From NCBI GenBank assembly GCA_027576995.1, contig JANBQC010000392.1, positions 1-26,778 on the forward strand: a DNA stretch of 26,778 nt. The letters are read 5' to 3'. Below the pieces are notes generated by a model that worked only from the letters and a program-made list of their open reading frames with translations, did no database searches and was not told where the DNA came from. Both the position numbers and the translations under genes were made by a program. The DNA comes from Dimargaris cristalligena (Eukaryota > Kickxellomycota > Dimargaritomycetes > Dimargaritales > Dimargaritaceae). The number at the start of each line of letters is the position of its first letter. The first letter of the stretch is position 1. This document shows, in pieces, positions 1-10,722 of the stretch.

Positions 1-382
1 CCCCTTCTTCTCGCTTCAAACTGCGCCCCTTCCCTCCTGTCCTGTCCCTCTCTCATTACCATTACTTCTTTCCTCCCCATCTATTCAATTAACTATTCCA
101 ATGACCCGTACCTTATAGCCTTCCACTATTGCCCTATCCCGCACTCTCTTTTTGTCAAGTTTATATAATATATATTTGAATGACCTCTTTACGCCCACTA
201 TCCCGGTAGCAGTTCCCTTCGCCCACCCTTGCTATCTATCCGCTCCTCCTCCATTAGAATCGATCCACCCTCCGCACCGTTTATATATCTGTCTATTTAC
301 AAGACAACGTCCGCCTCCTCCACCGTGGCAGCATCCCTCTTATAATCTACCCTTCTCGCCCCTCCTTAATTACCCCGTCAAC

Positions 383-1030
383 ATGGATATCAACTGGTGC
401 ATCGTCTGCGACAAGCACATTGACTCGCTGTACGGCGACTCCTCGCTTTACTGCAGTGAAACTTGCGAAGCCATCGACGCCGACTCGGCCAGTACCCTGT
501 TGTCGCCCTGCGCCTCCCCCCGGCTCACGTCATCGTCTTCGTCGTTGGCGTCGGCGGGCACCCACTACTACTCCTCCGCCGCAGCAGCACCTTCTTCAGC
601 CACTCTATCCCCGGCCCTGAAGGCTTCGCCCGCCAGTGGCAACTTGTACGCCCTCCAACAACACCCTTCATCGCATACCACCACCACCAATAACAACAAC
701 CTTGCCCATTTGTATAACTCAACCCGCCCCATCTCTATTCAGCCCCGAGTGGCGCCCGGTTCCTACTACGCCTATTCGTCGTCCACGGCCACGACAACCC
801 CGGTGGCATCCCCCTCCACTCATAATAACACCCTATCGCCCCGTCGAGGTGGAGCCGCGATGGCTGCCCCTCATTTCCATAGCGCTTTTGGTTCCGCGTC
901 GGCCCACCCGCCCACCATGTACCGCGTCGCGCCTCCCGTGTTCAACCTGGCCCAGTCGGGGTTTATGCGCTCGGGAACTGACTACTGCACCGGGTCTGGG
1001 TCCATGTACCTGCGTTCCGCCAGTTCCTAA
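383..1030 (+). CDS. ECL1: Ecl1-family zinc-binding (lifespan/stress) protein, 215 aa
   Basis: A single-exon frame begins MDINWCIVCDKHIDSL and continues to SLYCSETCEAID. This gives two cysteine pairs in the first 35 residues (CxxC, then CxxxC), the layout of fungal Ecl1/2/3 proteins, which have a similar opening (short acidic start, CxVC, SLYCSxxC). In fission yeast these small proteins extend chronological lifespan and act in stress and starvation responses; zinc binding is inferred from the family. After residue 40 the protein is low complexity, rich in Ser, Thr, Ala, Pro and Asn, as is common in longer fungal members. The start at 383 is chosen because the conserved part begins exactly there. 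The frame stays open upstream to an ATG at 152, which would add 77 residues of unconserved sequence rich in Pro and aromatic residues. TATA-like stretches lie near 160-175 and 280-290 in a CT-rich leader. The family call is good; the specific function is inferred. Confidence 0.8.
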   Translation: MDINWCIVCDKHIDSLYGDSSLYCSETCEAIDADSASTLLSPCASPRLTSSSSSLASAGTHYYSSAAAAPSSATLSPALKASPASGNLYALQQHPSSHTTTTNNNNLAHLYNSTRPISIQPRVAPGSYYAYSSSTATTTPVASPSTHNNTLSPRRGGAAMAAPHFHSAFGSASAHPPTMYRVAPPVFNLAQSGFMRSGTDYCTGSGSMYLRSASS

Positions 1031-2530
1031 AAAAAGGGTGTGAGATAAAGTGAGAGATCGAGGTGGAGCAAACAACAGGTCCCCGTGTTTCTTCTTCCTC
1101 GTTCCTTCCTTTCTACCGTCCTGCCTCCATGCATCAAAACGATCGGTTCGCTTATCTCCTCTTTCTCCATTGAGATGTACCGTCCCTACTAAATTACACC
1201 TTGGACACTTTCCCCCTTCCTTATCGCCATTAGTCGTGGCGCTCTATATCATTATCATTATTATTATCCCCGGAATAACCCCGACCCATCCTTCTTAACC
1301 CTTCATTTGTAACACAATAACAATTTTTTCGCCGGAGCCGTGTTCCAACTTTCTTAATCCTTTTCTTTACGTGTCTGTCTCCGTGCCTTTTTCGATACTC
1401 TTCTTCGAGTGGGGAGAGTGGGCTTTCCGCCTAACACACTCTTTTTTTACTCTCTCCCCAACCAACAACCATCATGCCAGCAGCGTATGCTTGGCCACAA
1501 CACACCCCAATATGTACATATATAAAACGTCCCCTCTTTCCCCCTCACACTCACCCCTCCAATAAACCACCGTAATGTTCTCCCACACTCTCACCCCCCA
1601 CCCTTCTACCGGATATATGGCTATAATTAATAAGACAGGCCGACAATTGGAAAATGAGAGAGAGGGACCTCTACACACTCTCTTTCTCCCGCCAGGGTTT
1701 GTACAACAGTCAATATCCGATCTTCTAGTAAGTCCTTCTCTCTACACACCCTTCCACCTAATAATCCATCTTTGTGTTTGGCCATTGGTTATTACTCTTA
1801 GAATGTGCCGCTGATGGCCCCAGTGTTATTGGATAGGATTGGAGCGAAAATAGGATTAAGGAATAGGTAGAGGTGTATTGTGATCCCCCTCCCCTTCCTC
1901 CCCCCCTTGCCTTGCTTTATCCACACACCCATTTGGATAGATTCCAGCCGTAACATGAAGGAGTAAGTGTAAGAGTGAGAGTGAGTGGGAGGGGCACACA
2001 TCAGCCCAGCTAACACAGCATTGCCCAGCCCTTCTGTATCATCCCTCTCTCCCCTTATCACACAAACCCTTATTCCCACATGAGCCAGGGACAGGGTGTA
2101 TACGCTTGGTGGATTTGGGTTTGGAGTCGGAATGGAGGATCGATGCGAAGATTGTGAAGTATAGCCATTCGACAGCCATAGCGTATGGTGATACTATCAA
2201 TCTACGTCTCCCCCATATATTCTCTATCGCCATGTGGGTATACACCGCGGCGGACTCGTTATCATAATGGCAACGAACTTTGGTTGATACTATTCTACGC
2301 TTATCGACACCCATCTCACCAACCAACTGGCGGTCTCACATTCGGCACTGGAATGTTGCTTTCCTATTCACCACTTGGTTACTTACTACGGATTGACTTA
2401 TACAACTTTCCAACGCGCCGTCGCATGGGATTCTATTGATTCTATTGAACATATACCTCCTCCCTTCAAATGTACTTCGTCTTGGGTACGCTTAAGTCGG
2501 GTAAGCTCCCACTATATTCCGATTGGAGGA

Positions 2531-2549
2531 TATATATATATATATATAT
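2531..2549. repeat. (TA)n microsatellite
   Basis: An uninterrupted TA dinucleotide run of about 19 bases in intergenic DNA. A similar (ATT)n run follows at 2741-2759. Confidence 0.9.
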
Positions 2550-2740
2550 CTAAAACATCCCATACATACCCCTGGCTCAGCATGATCGAGGATTTATAGT
2601 CCTTCTGTAGTTAAGTGTATATATCCCCCCCTTCTCTCTCCCCTCTCCTCTTGCCTTTCCCCGCGCTCTTCCAGCCTCCTGATTTCCTTCCATAGTAGAT
2701 TGGTCCAGAAACCGAAATCTTCATGTTAGAGTATGAATAT

Positions 2741-2759
2741 ATTATTATTATTATTATTA
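2741..2759. repeat. (ATT)n microsatellite
   Basis: An uninterrupted ATT trinucleotide run, about six units, in intergenic DNA. Confidence 0.9.
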
Positions 2760-3259
2760 AGTGAAAGTGAACAGTATAGATATAGAGAAGCATATGTAGG
2801 TAGGCAGGTAGAAAACCGGGGAGGCAAAGTATAAAACCTCATACACAATGTCAATAATAAACTACTTGAAAATACCATATACCCCGTTTTTCACCAGTGA
2901 GATGTGATACCCTTATTATTACCTGGTGTTACCCCCTTCCCCCACACATTTCAATCGCTTATCCTATCCACTTTGTTGATTTGGTTTGATTATTATTTGG
3001 CCAGAAGTGGTTGTTGTGTGCACTTCTTAAAAAAAAATGCCGCCACTGTGGTGAGAGGTCAGAGCAGCGGCTCGAATTGAGCAGATCCCAAACATCTAAA
3101 AAAACACATCAACCCCGCTAAATAAATAATAAATATTCACATTGACCTCCTCCGGTCGGCCACAACTCCCTCTCTCTCCTTAGAATCCCACCAACCCAGC
3201 CCCCTGGCCCGAGATGCCATTAATCATTCAGATGATGAGTCCAGCCTGACCCATCCCGT

Positions 3260-3280
3260 GGGGGGGGGGCCCTTCCCCCC
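3260..3280. repeat. G10 tract followed by C-tracts
   Basis: Ten consecutive G are followed immediately by CCC, TT and C6. The G and C blocks are complementary, so the segment could fold back on itself. Confidence 0.85.
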
Positions 3281-3436
3281 TCCTCTTTTCTCCCGAATTT
3301 TCCGCAACCCCACACCACTTTACACCACTCTACTATACCCGCCCATTCCGAATTATCTAGAACTCCATCCGTGTCCCTTTATACTTACACCACCGTTTCG
3401 AACACGAGCCAACTGCCCAGAGGAGAGGTTACGGGC

Positions 3437-3447
3437 GGGGGGGGGGG
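3437..3447. repeat. G11 tract
   Basis: Eleven consecutive G, preceded by GGGC. It is the second of three long G-tracts on the same strand within about 500 bp. Confidence 0.9.
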
Positions 3448-3740
3448 CTGTCAGAGCAGTGGGTATATTGATAAACTATGGTAAATCAACCCTCCGCCCG
3501 CACGTACATAATATACCTCCATACAGGTAAATAGAGAGATCCTCCTCCCCTCCTCATAAGTATTATATACATATATAGGCCAATTTCGTGGTGGCTGAGC
3601 TGAGGAAGGGTCCTTTTTGATTCGACCGAACCGGGTGATCAAGGGCCCCCCATTAACAACCAGCTACACCAAGTCTAAGTGGTTTCCTGAAGGTCGGTAT
3701 GGTGGAGGTATATAGTGGTCTCATACGGATAAGGAGAGAA

Positions 3741-3767
3741 GAGGGGGGGGGGGTTTCACCCCCCCTC
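3741..3767. repeat. G-run/C-run hairpin
   Basis: GAGGGGGGG at 3741-3749 is the exact reverse complement of CCCCCCCTC at 3759-3767, with a nine-base loop that contains the rest of the G-run. It is the third long G-tract of the cluster. It lies in no gene and lacks a trailing T-run, so I do not call it a terminator. Confidence 0.8.
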
Positions 3768-4290
3768 CATGTTTGGCAGAATAATCTAACGCTACTATAC
3801 AGTAAAGCCACCCAGAGCAACGCACGCCAAGGGGAGAAGGAAGTGGGATTGATTACAATGATAATGGGGGAGGAATCTCCGGCCCGCCTCTTTCTTCTTT
3901 GGATCCTATTAAACCGAATGGACTGCATAAATTGGCACACACTCTCTTACAAAAATATATATAAAAAAACTCCCTCTTCTCCTCCAAATCGGACGTTAGT
4001 AAGGCCAGTTCATCTATGCATGCCGGCTGCTGGTCGAAGTGACCAAAGAATATCACACTTGCTACTTCCTGGGTTATGTGGAGGATATGGATGGTTAATT
4101 TTTCCTTCATTTTTTTAAAAATATTTTTTTGTCTGTGCATAACATACCCATCGTCTTCGGCAATACAGCCATTCCCAGTTGACGAACCCCCTCCCCTATA
4201 CGGCAGGCCAAATCAGATAATAGTGCTATTATTGATGTAAAATAATGCACCAACCTAATTGGGGCTATTGCATATGCTCCAGCACACACA

Positions 4291-4307
4291 TATATATATA
4301 TATATAT
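4291..4307. repeat. (TA)n microsatellite next to (CA)n
   Basis: A TA run directly follows a short CA run in intergenic DNA. Confidence 0.85.
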
Positions 4308-4718
4308 CAGGAAGCCGCCGAAACTAATCATGGAAGGTATCGTCAAGCCAAAACGGCTTTGGAAGTGGGTGGGGAATACGGAGGATAAGTGAAACGGAAG
4401 TGGCGGGGATAGTTGTTTGTGCCGGTTATATTAAGCAGAACCAACTACACGACCCTTTATTTATGTATGTACCCAAGGACTTCTCTATACCTTGATCGGC
4501 GACTATATATAGATATGTATGTCGGTATTGGTATTGCTATTGATATTGATATTGTAAAATAATCATATCAAAATGTGCACGACATCAACCCGAGTCAAGT
4601 AAGAGAAGAGGGGAAGTATGTACCACAGATCCACTGGCGCGTACCCACGCTCTAATTCCACCTTTTAGTAAATTAGCACGTTAATTAGGCCCCGAATCAT
4701 GGGACCCGCACCCCGCTT

Positions 4719-4736
4719 CTCTCTCTCTCTCTCTCT
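4719..4736. repeat. (CT)9 microsatellite
   Basis: An uninterrupted CT run within a strongly pyrimidine-rich stretch that continues to about 4800. Confidence 0.9.
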
Positions 4737-4941
4737 TCAACCCTTTCTCTTGTGAGGAAGGTCCCTCCTCCCACCCACCACCCCTTTCCCCTTCTCTCCC
4801 TCATTTGGCGTTCCGTCTACCTAACCAACCAACCGTTAACCCACTAGTTGTTAAAATGCAAATTATCCGCCACCACCACCACCACGACAACGACAGCGGC
4901 ATTTCATCACACATTCCAGCCCAATTTTAAGATTAATGACG

Positions 4942-4961
4942 TATATATATATATATATATA
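4942..4961. repeat. (TA)10 microsatellite
   Basis: Twenty bases of alternating T and A in intergenic DNA. Confidence 0.9.
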
Positions 4962-5150
4962 GTAACGTTAGGTTACTTCCATTCCACGCGCCAGTTAGTG
5001 ACAGATAATGGGATATCCCGTTCCGACAACTAATTCAATAAGACACCACCCGGAAAAAAAGACGCAAGCTGTTCTAGTATTGGTGATGAGGGAGGGGGGG
5101 TATTTCCCGCACCACACACAAACACACATATACATAGGCATGTTCCATAG

Positions 5151-5180
5151 ACGCCAACTAAAAATAGTTGGGCTTGGCGT
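5151..5180. repeat. Nested inverted repeat
   Basis: CCAACTA (5154-5160) pairs with TAGTTGG (5165-5171) across a four-A loop. ACGCCAA (5151-5157) also matches TTGGCGT (5174-5180). The two alternatives share bases, giving a short bulged hairpin. No gene lies next to it. Confidence 0.7.
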
Positions 5181-6128
5181 AGGAGGATAGATGATATACC
5201 CACCATTTACAATCCTAGTACCATCGGCACCCCCTATTGCTCTCCCTCCCTCCCTCTTCCTACCCCAAGGTACAATATATATACGCCACTATTTACGTAG
5301 TATACAAGTTGATGTCAACTTACGATAGATCCGAAAGTAGTCTATTCGGTTCATTGTGGGGAATGTGATTACGTGATTCTTCTTCCCATAGGGTATCTAG
5401 TTTCTCTACGTATACATTTTACACATCCATGTTTGGCTCACCATTAGATAATTGGCAGCACACCACATCAGCGAATTCTCTCACAGAAGGTCCAATTACA
5501 TTAGTTCAAGTTGTTTTACGTAGTCACATTCCGTAGAATGCGATTAATCTATTGTCTTGGCCCCACGTACCTCCTACCTGGCTTACACAGCCATTCAAAT
5601 CGACTGCAAAAAGAATATGACGATCTATTTATTGTGCACCAATCTATATGCAGCCAAATAAAATAAAATAACAAAACCAAATTAAAACCAGATCCGAAAT
5701 AAGCCCATAGCGAATTTTGATGAAAGAAACGACGAATACCAACGATGAGTAACATAGTGTACAGCGAAATTAAAGAGAATGGATGTGAGTATCTGGGATG
5801 AACGGAAATAAAGAATGAAAAAAAAGGGGGGCAATAACCCGAAGGAGAAACCAGCAACAGAGTATTACATAGTATCCCTCGCTAGAGATGCTTTTTTGAT
5901 TCTGGGACCCAAGAAAGAATACGGATGAAGATACCCGAGCGATGAAAGGGATGGAAGGGTGGTGGTATACATACATACATGTGTTCCGCGAGTCTAGGCA
6001 ATTAAAAAAAGCGGGGCCTAGGTGTATAACCGTGTCGGTAGGGGAGGGGGAGCTCCGTATCTCAACCCCCATTACTACTACCATCACAGTTATACTAACA
6101 TAATAGGCAGGGGGTATTGCTGCCACGG

Positions 6129-9100
6129 TTAAACCAAAGTCTTGCGCATCCGCTCCAGTTTATCCACCACTGCCCGTCGTCGCAAGCCCTTCGCAATACT
6201 CACACATGAATTAATCAGGGTCATTTTCTGGGACAAATTAAACGACGGACTAGCCTCTACGGTGTTCAAGCGTTGCAACACCGCCGACTCGTCGTAATTG
6301 CGGGGGTCCATCTTGAGTTGCTTAAGCAGCTTGTTCTTGAATTCGAGGAAACTTTCGCGGATCAAATGTGGGGAGGAACCTGGGCTACCATTTCCCACTC
6401 CGTTAACCGGACTGCTACCGTTCGTCGGTTGGGGTAGATGTTTCAGGCGGGGGGAGGTGTTTCCGCTAGAGTCCGCGGCATTTCTGGAATGAGGTGGCAA
6501 TAGAGAGGAGCGATGGCCCGATAGAGAAGGGGGCGCCTGGGGGGTCATATCCCCTTGCCAAAGAGAACTAGTGGACAGGATACTGGCCGGACTAATCGTC
6601 CCCAAAATCGGGGATGAACCTGCGGTGGTGGTACTAGGGCCTGGTCCAGCTTCGGTGGATCGACCCATAATTCGGGCAACACTACCGCCTTCCCGAGCGG
6701 AGGGGCGGGGGAGGGTGGCGGTTACAGAAGCCAGCACTGGTCCCGTGGTTAGAGCAGGTAATGCGCCTCCCAGGCCCAACATGTTCGGAGAGGCCGACCG
6801 GGGTCGAGGGAGTGACCCACCTCCCATCACCAGCGGGTGCTGCTGTTGACCTGCCCCTATGGAAGACTCTGCAGGCAGACCTCCCCGGCTAGCTGTACCA
6901 TTCACCTCTTGAACAGCCTCCGTCGAATCAATCGAGTCGGGCGTGTCGAGCTGCTGGGCGGTGGACATGGCCAGTTTCCACGACGAAAGAATATCGGAAT
7001 CGGCCCCTTCGGGCGAGCCAGGGTCCCCACTACCCCCGGCCGTCGTCGGAGGGTCACTGCTACCTAGGGTAAGGAGAGCCGTAGAATCGGTCGACGCAAT
7101 GGTGGGTGTGGGACTCGAGGTCGAGGGCCATTGGGGGTTAGGCATGAAGAGACTAGGGCTGCGGGGGGGCGGCTGAGGTACATCATCAGTAGAGTTTTTA
7201 GGGTCCGAAACGGGGAGGGTTCCCAGGGGCGACGGAACGCTCGGCAATCCATTGGTGGTGACCGGAGCAGGGGTGGGTGTGACCGAAAGGGGCGGTGTCG
7301 GCATGGGCGTGGGCGGCAGAGCCTGATCCAGGGCGGAGGATGCCCTGGAAGTATCAAACGCCGATTCGACTTTAGCGTCGGTCGGTTCCGCTTTAACCGC
7401 TGAGAACACGTCATTCTTAGGCGCAGTAATTGCTCCGATGGACACTATATTGCCCCCGGCGGAGGGCCAGGCCCGGTGGGCGGGTGGCCCCAAGCCCGCC
7501 ACGTCCTGGGACGAGGGTTTGCGTTTACGGAGCGCGGAGTTCAAGAACCGGCGACGTATAGGCCCACCTCGGCTAGCTGGTTTGCCTCGTAGTGGCGTGG
7601 GTGGCGACGTCTCGTCTTGGGTCTCGTTCAGATCTAGGGCCATATCCTCGTTTACGTTATCCAACGCAGGGGCACGCTTGTCGTACCGCACGTAAGGGTT
7701 ACCGAACATGGATCGCTTGCGTTGACGCAACTGTTCTTCATCGGCCAGTGGGTCGCGCAGCTCTTGCTCTACATTGCGGGTCATAATCGACTGGAACTGT
7801 CCCATCATGGCAATCGGGACGCTATGGCGGGCCTCGTCGGTCTGGAACTGCTGATGTTGCTGATACTGGTGGTAAGCGGGGTCATCCCCATTTTGGACAT
7901 AGTCTTCCACGAACAGGGCCCGAAACTTGCTGAGGCGTACGGCGAGATCTCCGCGAACCACGTCAAAGGCGTTGGTAGTCAGAACTAAAGCGTCGTCCAC
8001 TTCGGTTTTGACCACTCGACTGATAGGGATAAACAATTTCCGGGCGACTCCGATAAGGCGCTCGGCATCGACACGCAAGGCAGCGCGCATCATATCCAGG
8101 CGCTTAGATATACGCATGGACTCGGAGCTCCACTGGAGGGCACTGATTTGGGCTAGACCGTAAAGGTTGAGGGCGTTGCGCAGAAACCATATGTAATACA
8201 GGGGTGTGTGGTTCAGGTATTCCTCAAAGTCCTTGTTCCACTTGGGTGTAGGCACTTGGTTCGGGATTTTCTTGAGATTGTCTGTTTGCGATGAACAAAT
8301 CGGCAGGCCGATGATATGAAGCGTAAATTAGAAGAATGTCCACAGTAGCGTAGGTGAGAAAATAGACCGTTAATCATTAGACCATATCTAAATAGGACAT
8401 TAATGGGTGGTCTTTAGAGGAGAAAATAAAAAGCGCAAATTACTGTCAGGCTAAATCTAGAAGCCCAACGGGTAAGGATATGGGAGAAGTTCATTCAGGC
8501 TGTATAACGAAAAATCCATTGGATGAGGCCAATATTACTGGTTAAAAGCTATTTTCACATATGTTCGCCCATACACGTATTATGTAAAGCCCTATACAGC
8601 TGGCTTGAATTTCATCCATATGGTACCGCTCACTTACCTAGCAGAATAAATAACGCCTGGTAGTTGTAGGGCAGAATATAGAGGTTTACAGCCGTTTGGA
8701 TCGTATTGGCCCTCAGAAAGCCAAAGGGGAATCCCCCGCCGGGAGTCTTGTAACTATTAGGTACGAAAACTTGCCAGTAAGTATTGGGCGGCTGTTTTAA
8801 CAGGTCCTGGGTCATCGGACAGGGATCGACTGTGTACTTGTCGAAAGGAAAACCGCCTGGGATATTAACGGGTGCGTTAACAGGGTGGTAAAGAATAGAC
8901 GGGTGGGCTTTCCTTGCTGGAGGGGCAGCCTGTTCCCCCGGCCAGTAGGCCTCGGGAATAGGAAAGAACCCGGTATTTCGACCGTTACTACCAATCAGTG
9001 AAATAAGGCGGTGAAAGTTACGAGCATTGGGGGGTACTTTGGGGTCGCCTGTATAGAGAGAGGGGGTTCAAACAAAGGGTATGGGTGAAGAAGGCGATCA

Positions 9101-10722
9101 TCCGGGGATTACGGTTAGATGGCATTGGTTCAAACTAGGGTATACCACAGCAGAGCCAAACCACTAACCAGAGTGTGAAGTTCACCGAGGGCTAGCTGTC
9201 TATACCATCGGATTTAAAAATGTTCGCGCATATACTAAAGCCGGAAAACTTACTTGTCATGCACTCAAAATTCACTAAAACGCCGTGAGGCTGGGCAATG
9301 AACGGGGTATTATTAACCATTTCCTTGCTTGGCTTAGCCATCCCAAGCATCGTGTCGATGCTCTGCTGGAGAGAGCGTAGGGTGGATACATGAATGGAGG
9401 CGCCGCCCATTACGTCGCACATGGCATTAATCTGGGGTTCAACAGCTGGAAGCTGGGGTATGGCATTGAGGTAGATGGTAAATAGTCGCTGGTCCCAGCG
9501 AAATGGCTCTAAATACCGCTCGGCGCCAGGGGAAACGAGACCCGGAATATTGAGTTTATCGGATGACCCATTGGGCTGAATCATGGTTCGTCCGTCGGTA
9601 AACCATAGTATGAGGGCAGGCTCGGATGCCCACGGCCGCCGACCAAGGCCAAAGGTATCCATGTCCTGGAGATTGCGATAGAGATTGAGTTGGTCGAAGA
9701 TGGTACCTAGGGCCACTCCTCCGTTGAACATATCGTAGGCCCGTAGGTTTTTAACTTGGTCGAGCAGATAGGGGGGTGGATCTCGTATCCGGGCCTGTAG
9801 TGATGGAGGTGGGATTAGAGGAAGGATGTAGTTTATGGAAATCAATCATCATGGAAGTTAATAATTGTCAGGAAGCAAAGCGAGCTGAAGTAATGAGTGT
9901 GAATTGAACAGAAAATCCGGGGAAATCCACGGGATGTGGTGGTACGAGCCGAATCAGATATAAATACAGGACATCATAAACAAGGATGAAACCATTTCGC
10001 CGCACCTCACGCTCCGCCGTACTGCTCTTTAATCGGGACCGAGTCGCTGGGGCTTGGGGAAAGATAACATCCAAGACGCACAGATGACCGAGATGGAGCG
10101 GATAGAGCACAAGGCTGCACTATCTAGATAGTTATCCGTGGTTGAATCTAGTCATCTGCACTCCAGCTTGACCGGGGTCAAGGATAAAGACAGGGAAGCG
10201 ACAGAAGCAGATAGTATAGGGAAGAGCAGGCGTATACCACACAATACGGCAATGTGGTATGGGCATTATTGAGAAAGAGAACCCGGTGTATATGAGTAGG
10301 GAGGACATACCTTGATGGATTCCGGGCCTTCTTCGTAGGTCAGAAGCATGAACTTGTCATCGCGCTGGTTGTTGCGTTTCTGGAAAAGAAGAAAGGGTAT
10401 GTGTGTCGATCCATATGCAACGTATATAAAACAATTAGCAAAGGTAGGTAGGTTATAAAGGGGGATATATATATATAGTCGATGTAAAAAATGACCGTAG
10501 AATTAGGGCCCCAAATATATATGAAGCACCAATTATAAGGCTTAGTGTTAAATGAAAGATGTGGGGCAATATAACGCATATAGTCACGTGGATAGATCTG
10601 GCCACATAACCTACCTTGATGAAATACTCGATGCCCGACTTGGCACAGTCCAAATGACTGAGGCCATCGGGCATGAGTGCATTCATTGATGCACTCGTGT
10701 CCAGCAAAAATATAATAAGCAT
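6129..10722 (-). CDS. INTS6: Integrator complex subunit 6 (INTS6), five exons, 1093 aa
   Basis: INTS6 is part of the nuclear Integrator complex, which cleaves and terminates RNA polymerase II transcripts; in animals it recruits PP2A. Exons, read on the minus strand, are 10722-10615, 10379-10311, 9794-9254, 9048-8638 and 8281-6129. All introns are GT-AG and the phases are 0, 0, 1 and 1, giving 1094 codons with the stop. A von Willebrand A domain opens the protein (MLIIFLLDTSASMN, residues 1-14; FTDG near 124-127). A middle block carries WQVFVPNS and LPYNYQALF. Then come HSVPIAMMG near 529, MFGNPY near 568, a long Pro/Ser/Thr-rich linker, and a helical C-terminal domain over the last 75 residues like the human INTS6/SAGE1 tail that binds INTS3. 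Human INTS6 is 887 aa; the extra length is mostly linker. One repeat copy sits in intron 4. The start matches the human N terminus. The MIDAS threonine appears replaced (see findings). Confidence 0.93.
8478..8623 (+). repeat. Dispersed 146-bp repeat, copy 1 (inside INTS6 intron 4)
   Basis: This segment recurs without gaps at 18726-18871 with 12 differences in 146 bases by eye (about 92% identity). It lies wholly within the intron between INTS6 exons 4 and 5 (8637 to 8282), ending 14 bases from the donor. A short match, TAAATCTAG, also lies upstream of both copies (8452-8460 and 18703-18711) at slightly different spacing, so the element may extend to about 170 bp. It has no long open frame and no obvious A/B boxes, poly(A) tail or terminal inverted repeats. 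Confidence 0.9.

Larger units (their letters stand above)
1031..6128. other. Long intergenic region with microsatellites and G-tracts
   Basis: About 5.1 kb separate the Ecl1 stop from the INTS6 stop. No frame here shows a recognisable domain or a chain of phase-compatible exons; the open frames are short, cross homopolymers and look like chance. The first few hundred bases are CT-rich and probably include the Ecl1 3' untranslated region (an AATAAA occurs near 1561). The right end, about 5550-6128, would be the INTS6 3' side. Between them lie long G-runs, TA, CT and ATT repeats and small inverted repeats, listed separately. A non-coding RNA or a fast-evolving small gene cannot be excluded by eye. 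Confidence 0.6.

Noticed and set aside
3699..4118. 139-codon + strand open frame
   Set aside because: It runs through a G-run hairpin and other low-complexity sequence, has no domain, and composition matches intergenic DNA.
5549..6126. Two overlapping minus-strand frames of 102 and 118 codons just after the INTS6 stop
   Set aside because: They lie in the expected INTS6 3' untranslated region, are hydrophobic low-complexity, and show no domain or splice support.
9868..10110. Possible extra INTS6 exon inside intron 2
   Set aside because: Exon 2 (ending ESIK) joins directly to exon 3 (ARIRDPPPYLLDQ) with the same spacing as human INTS6, so no extra exon is needed.
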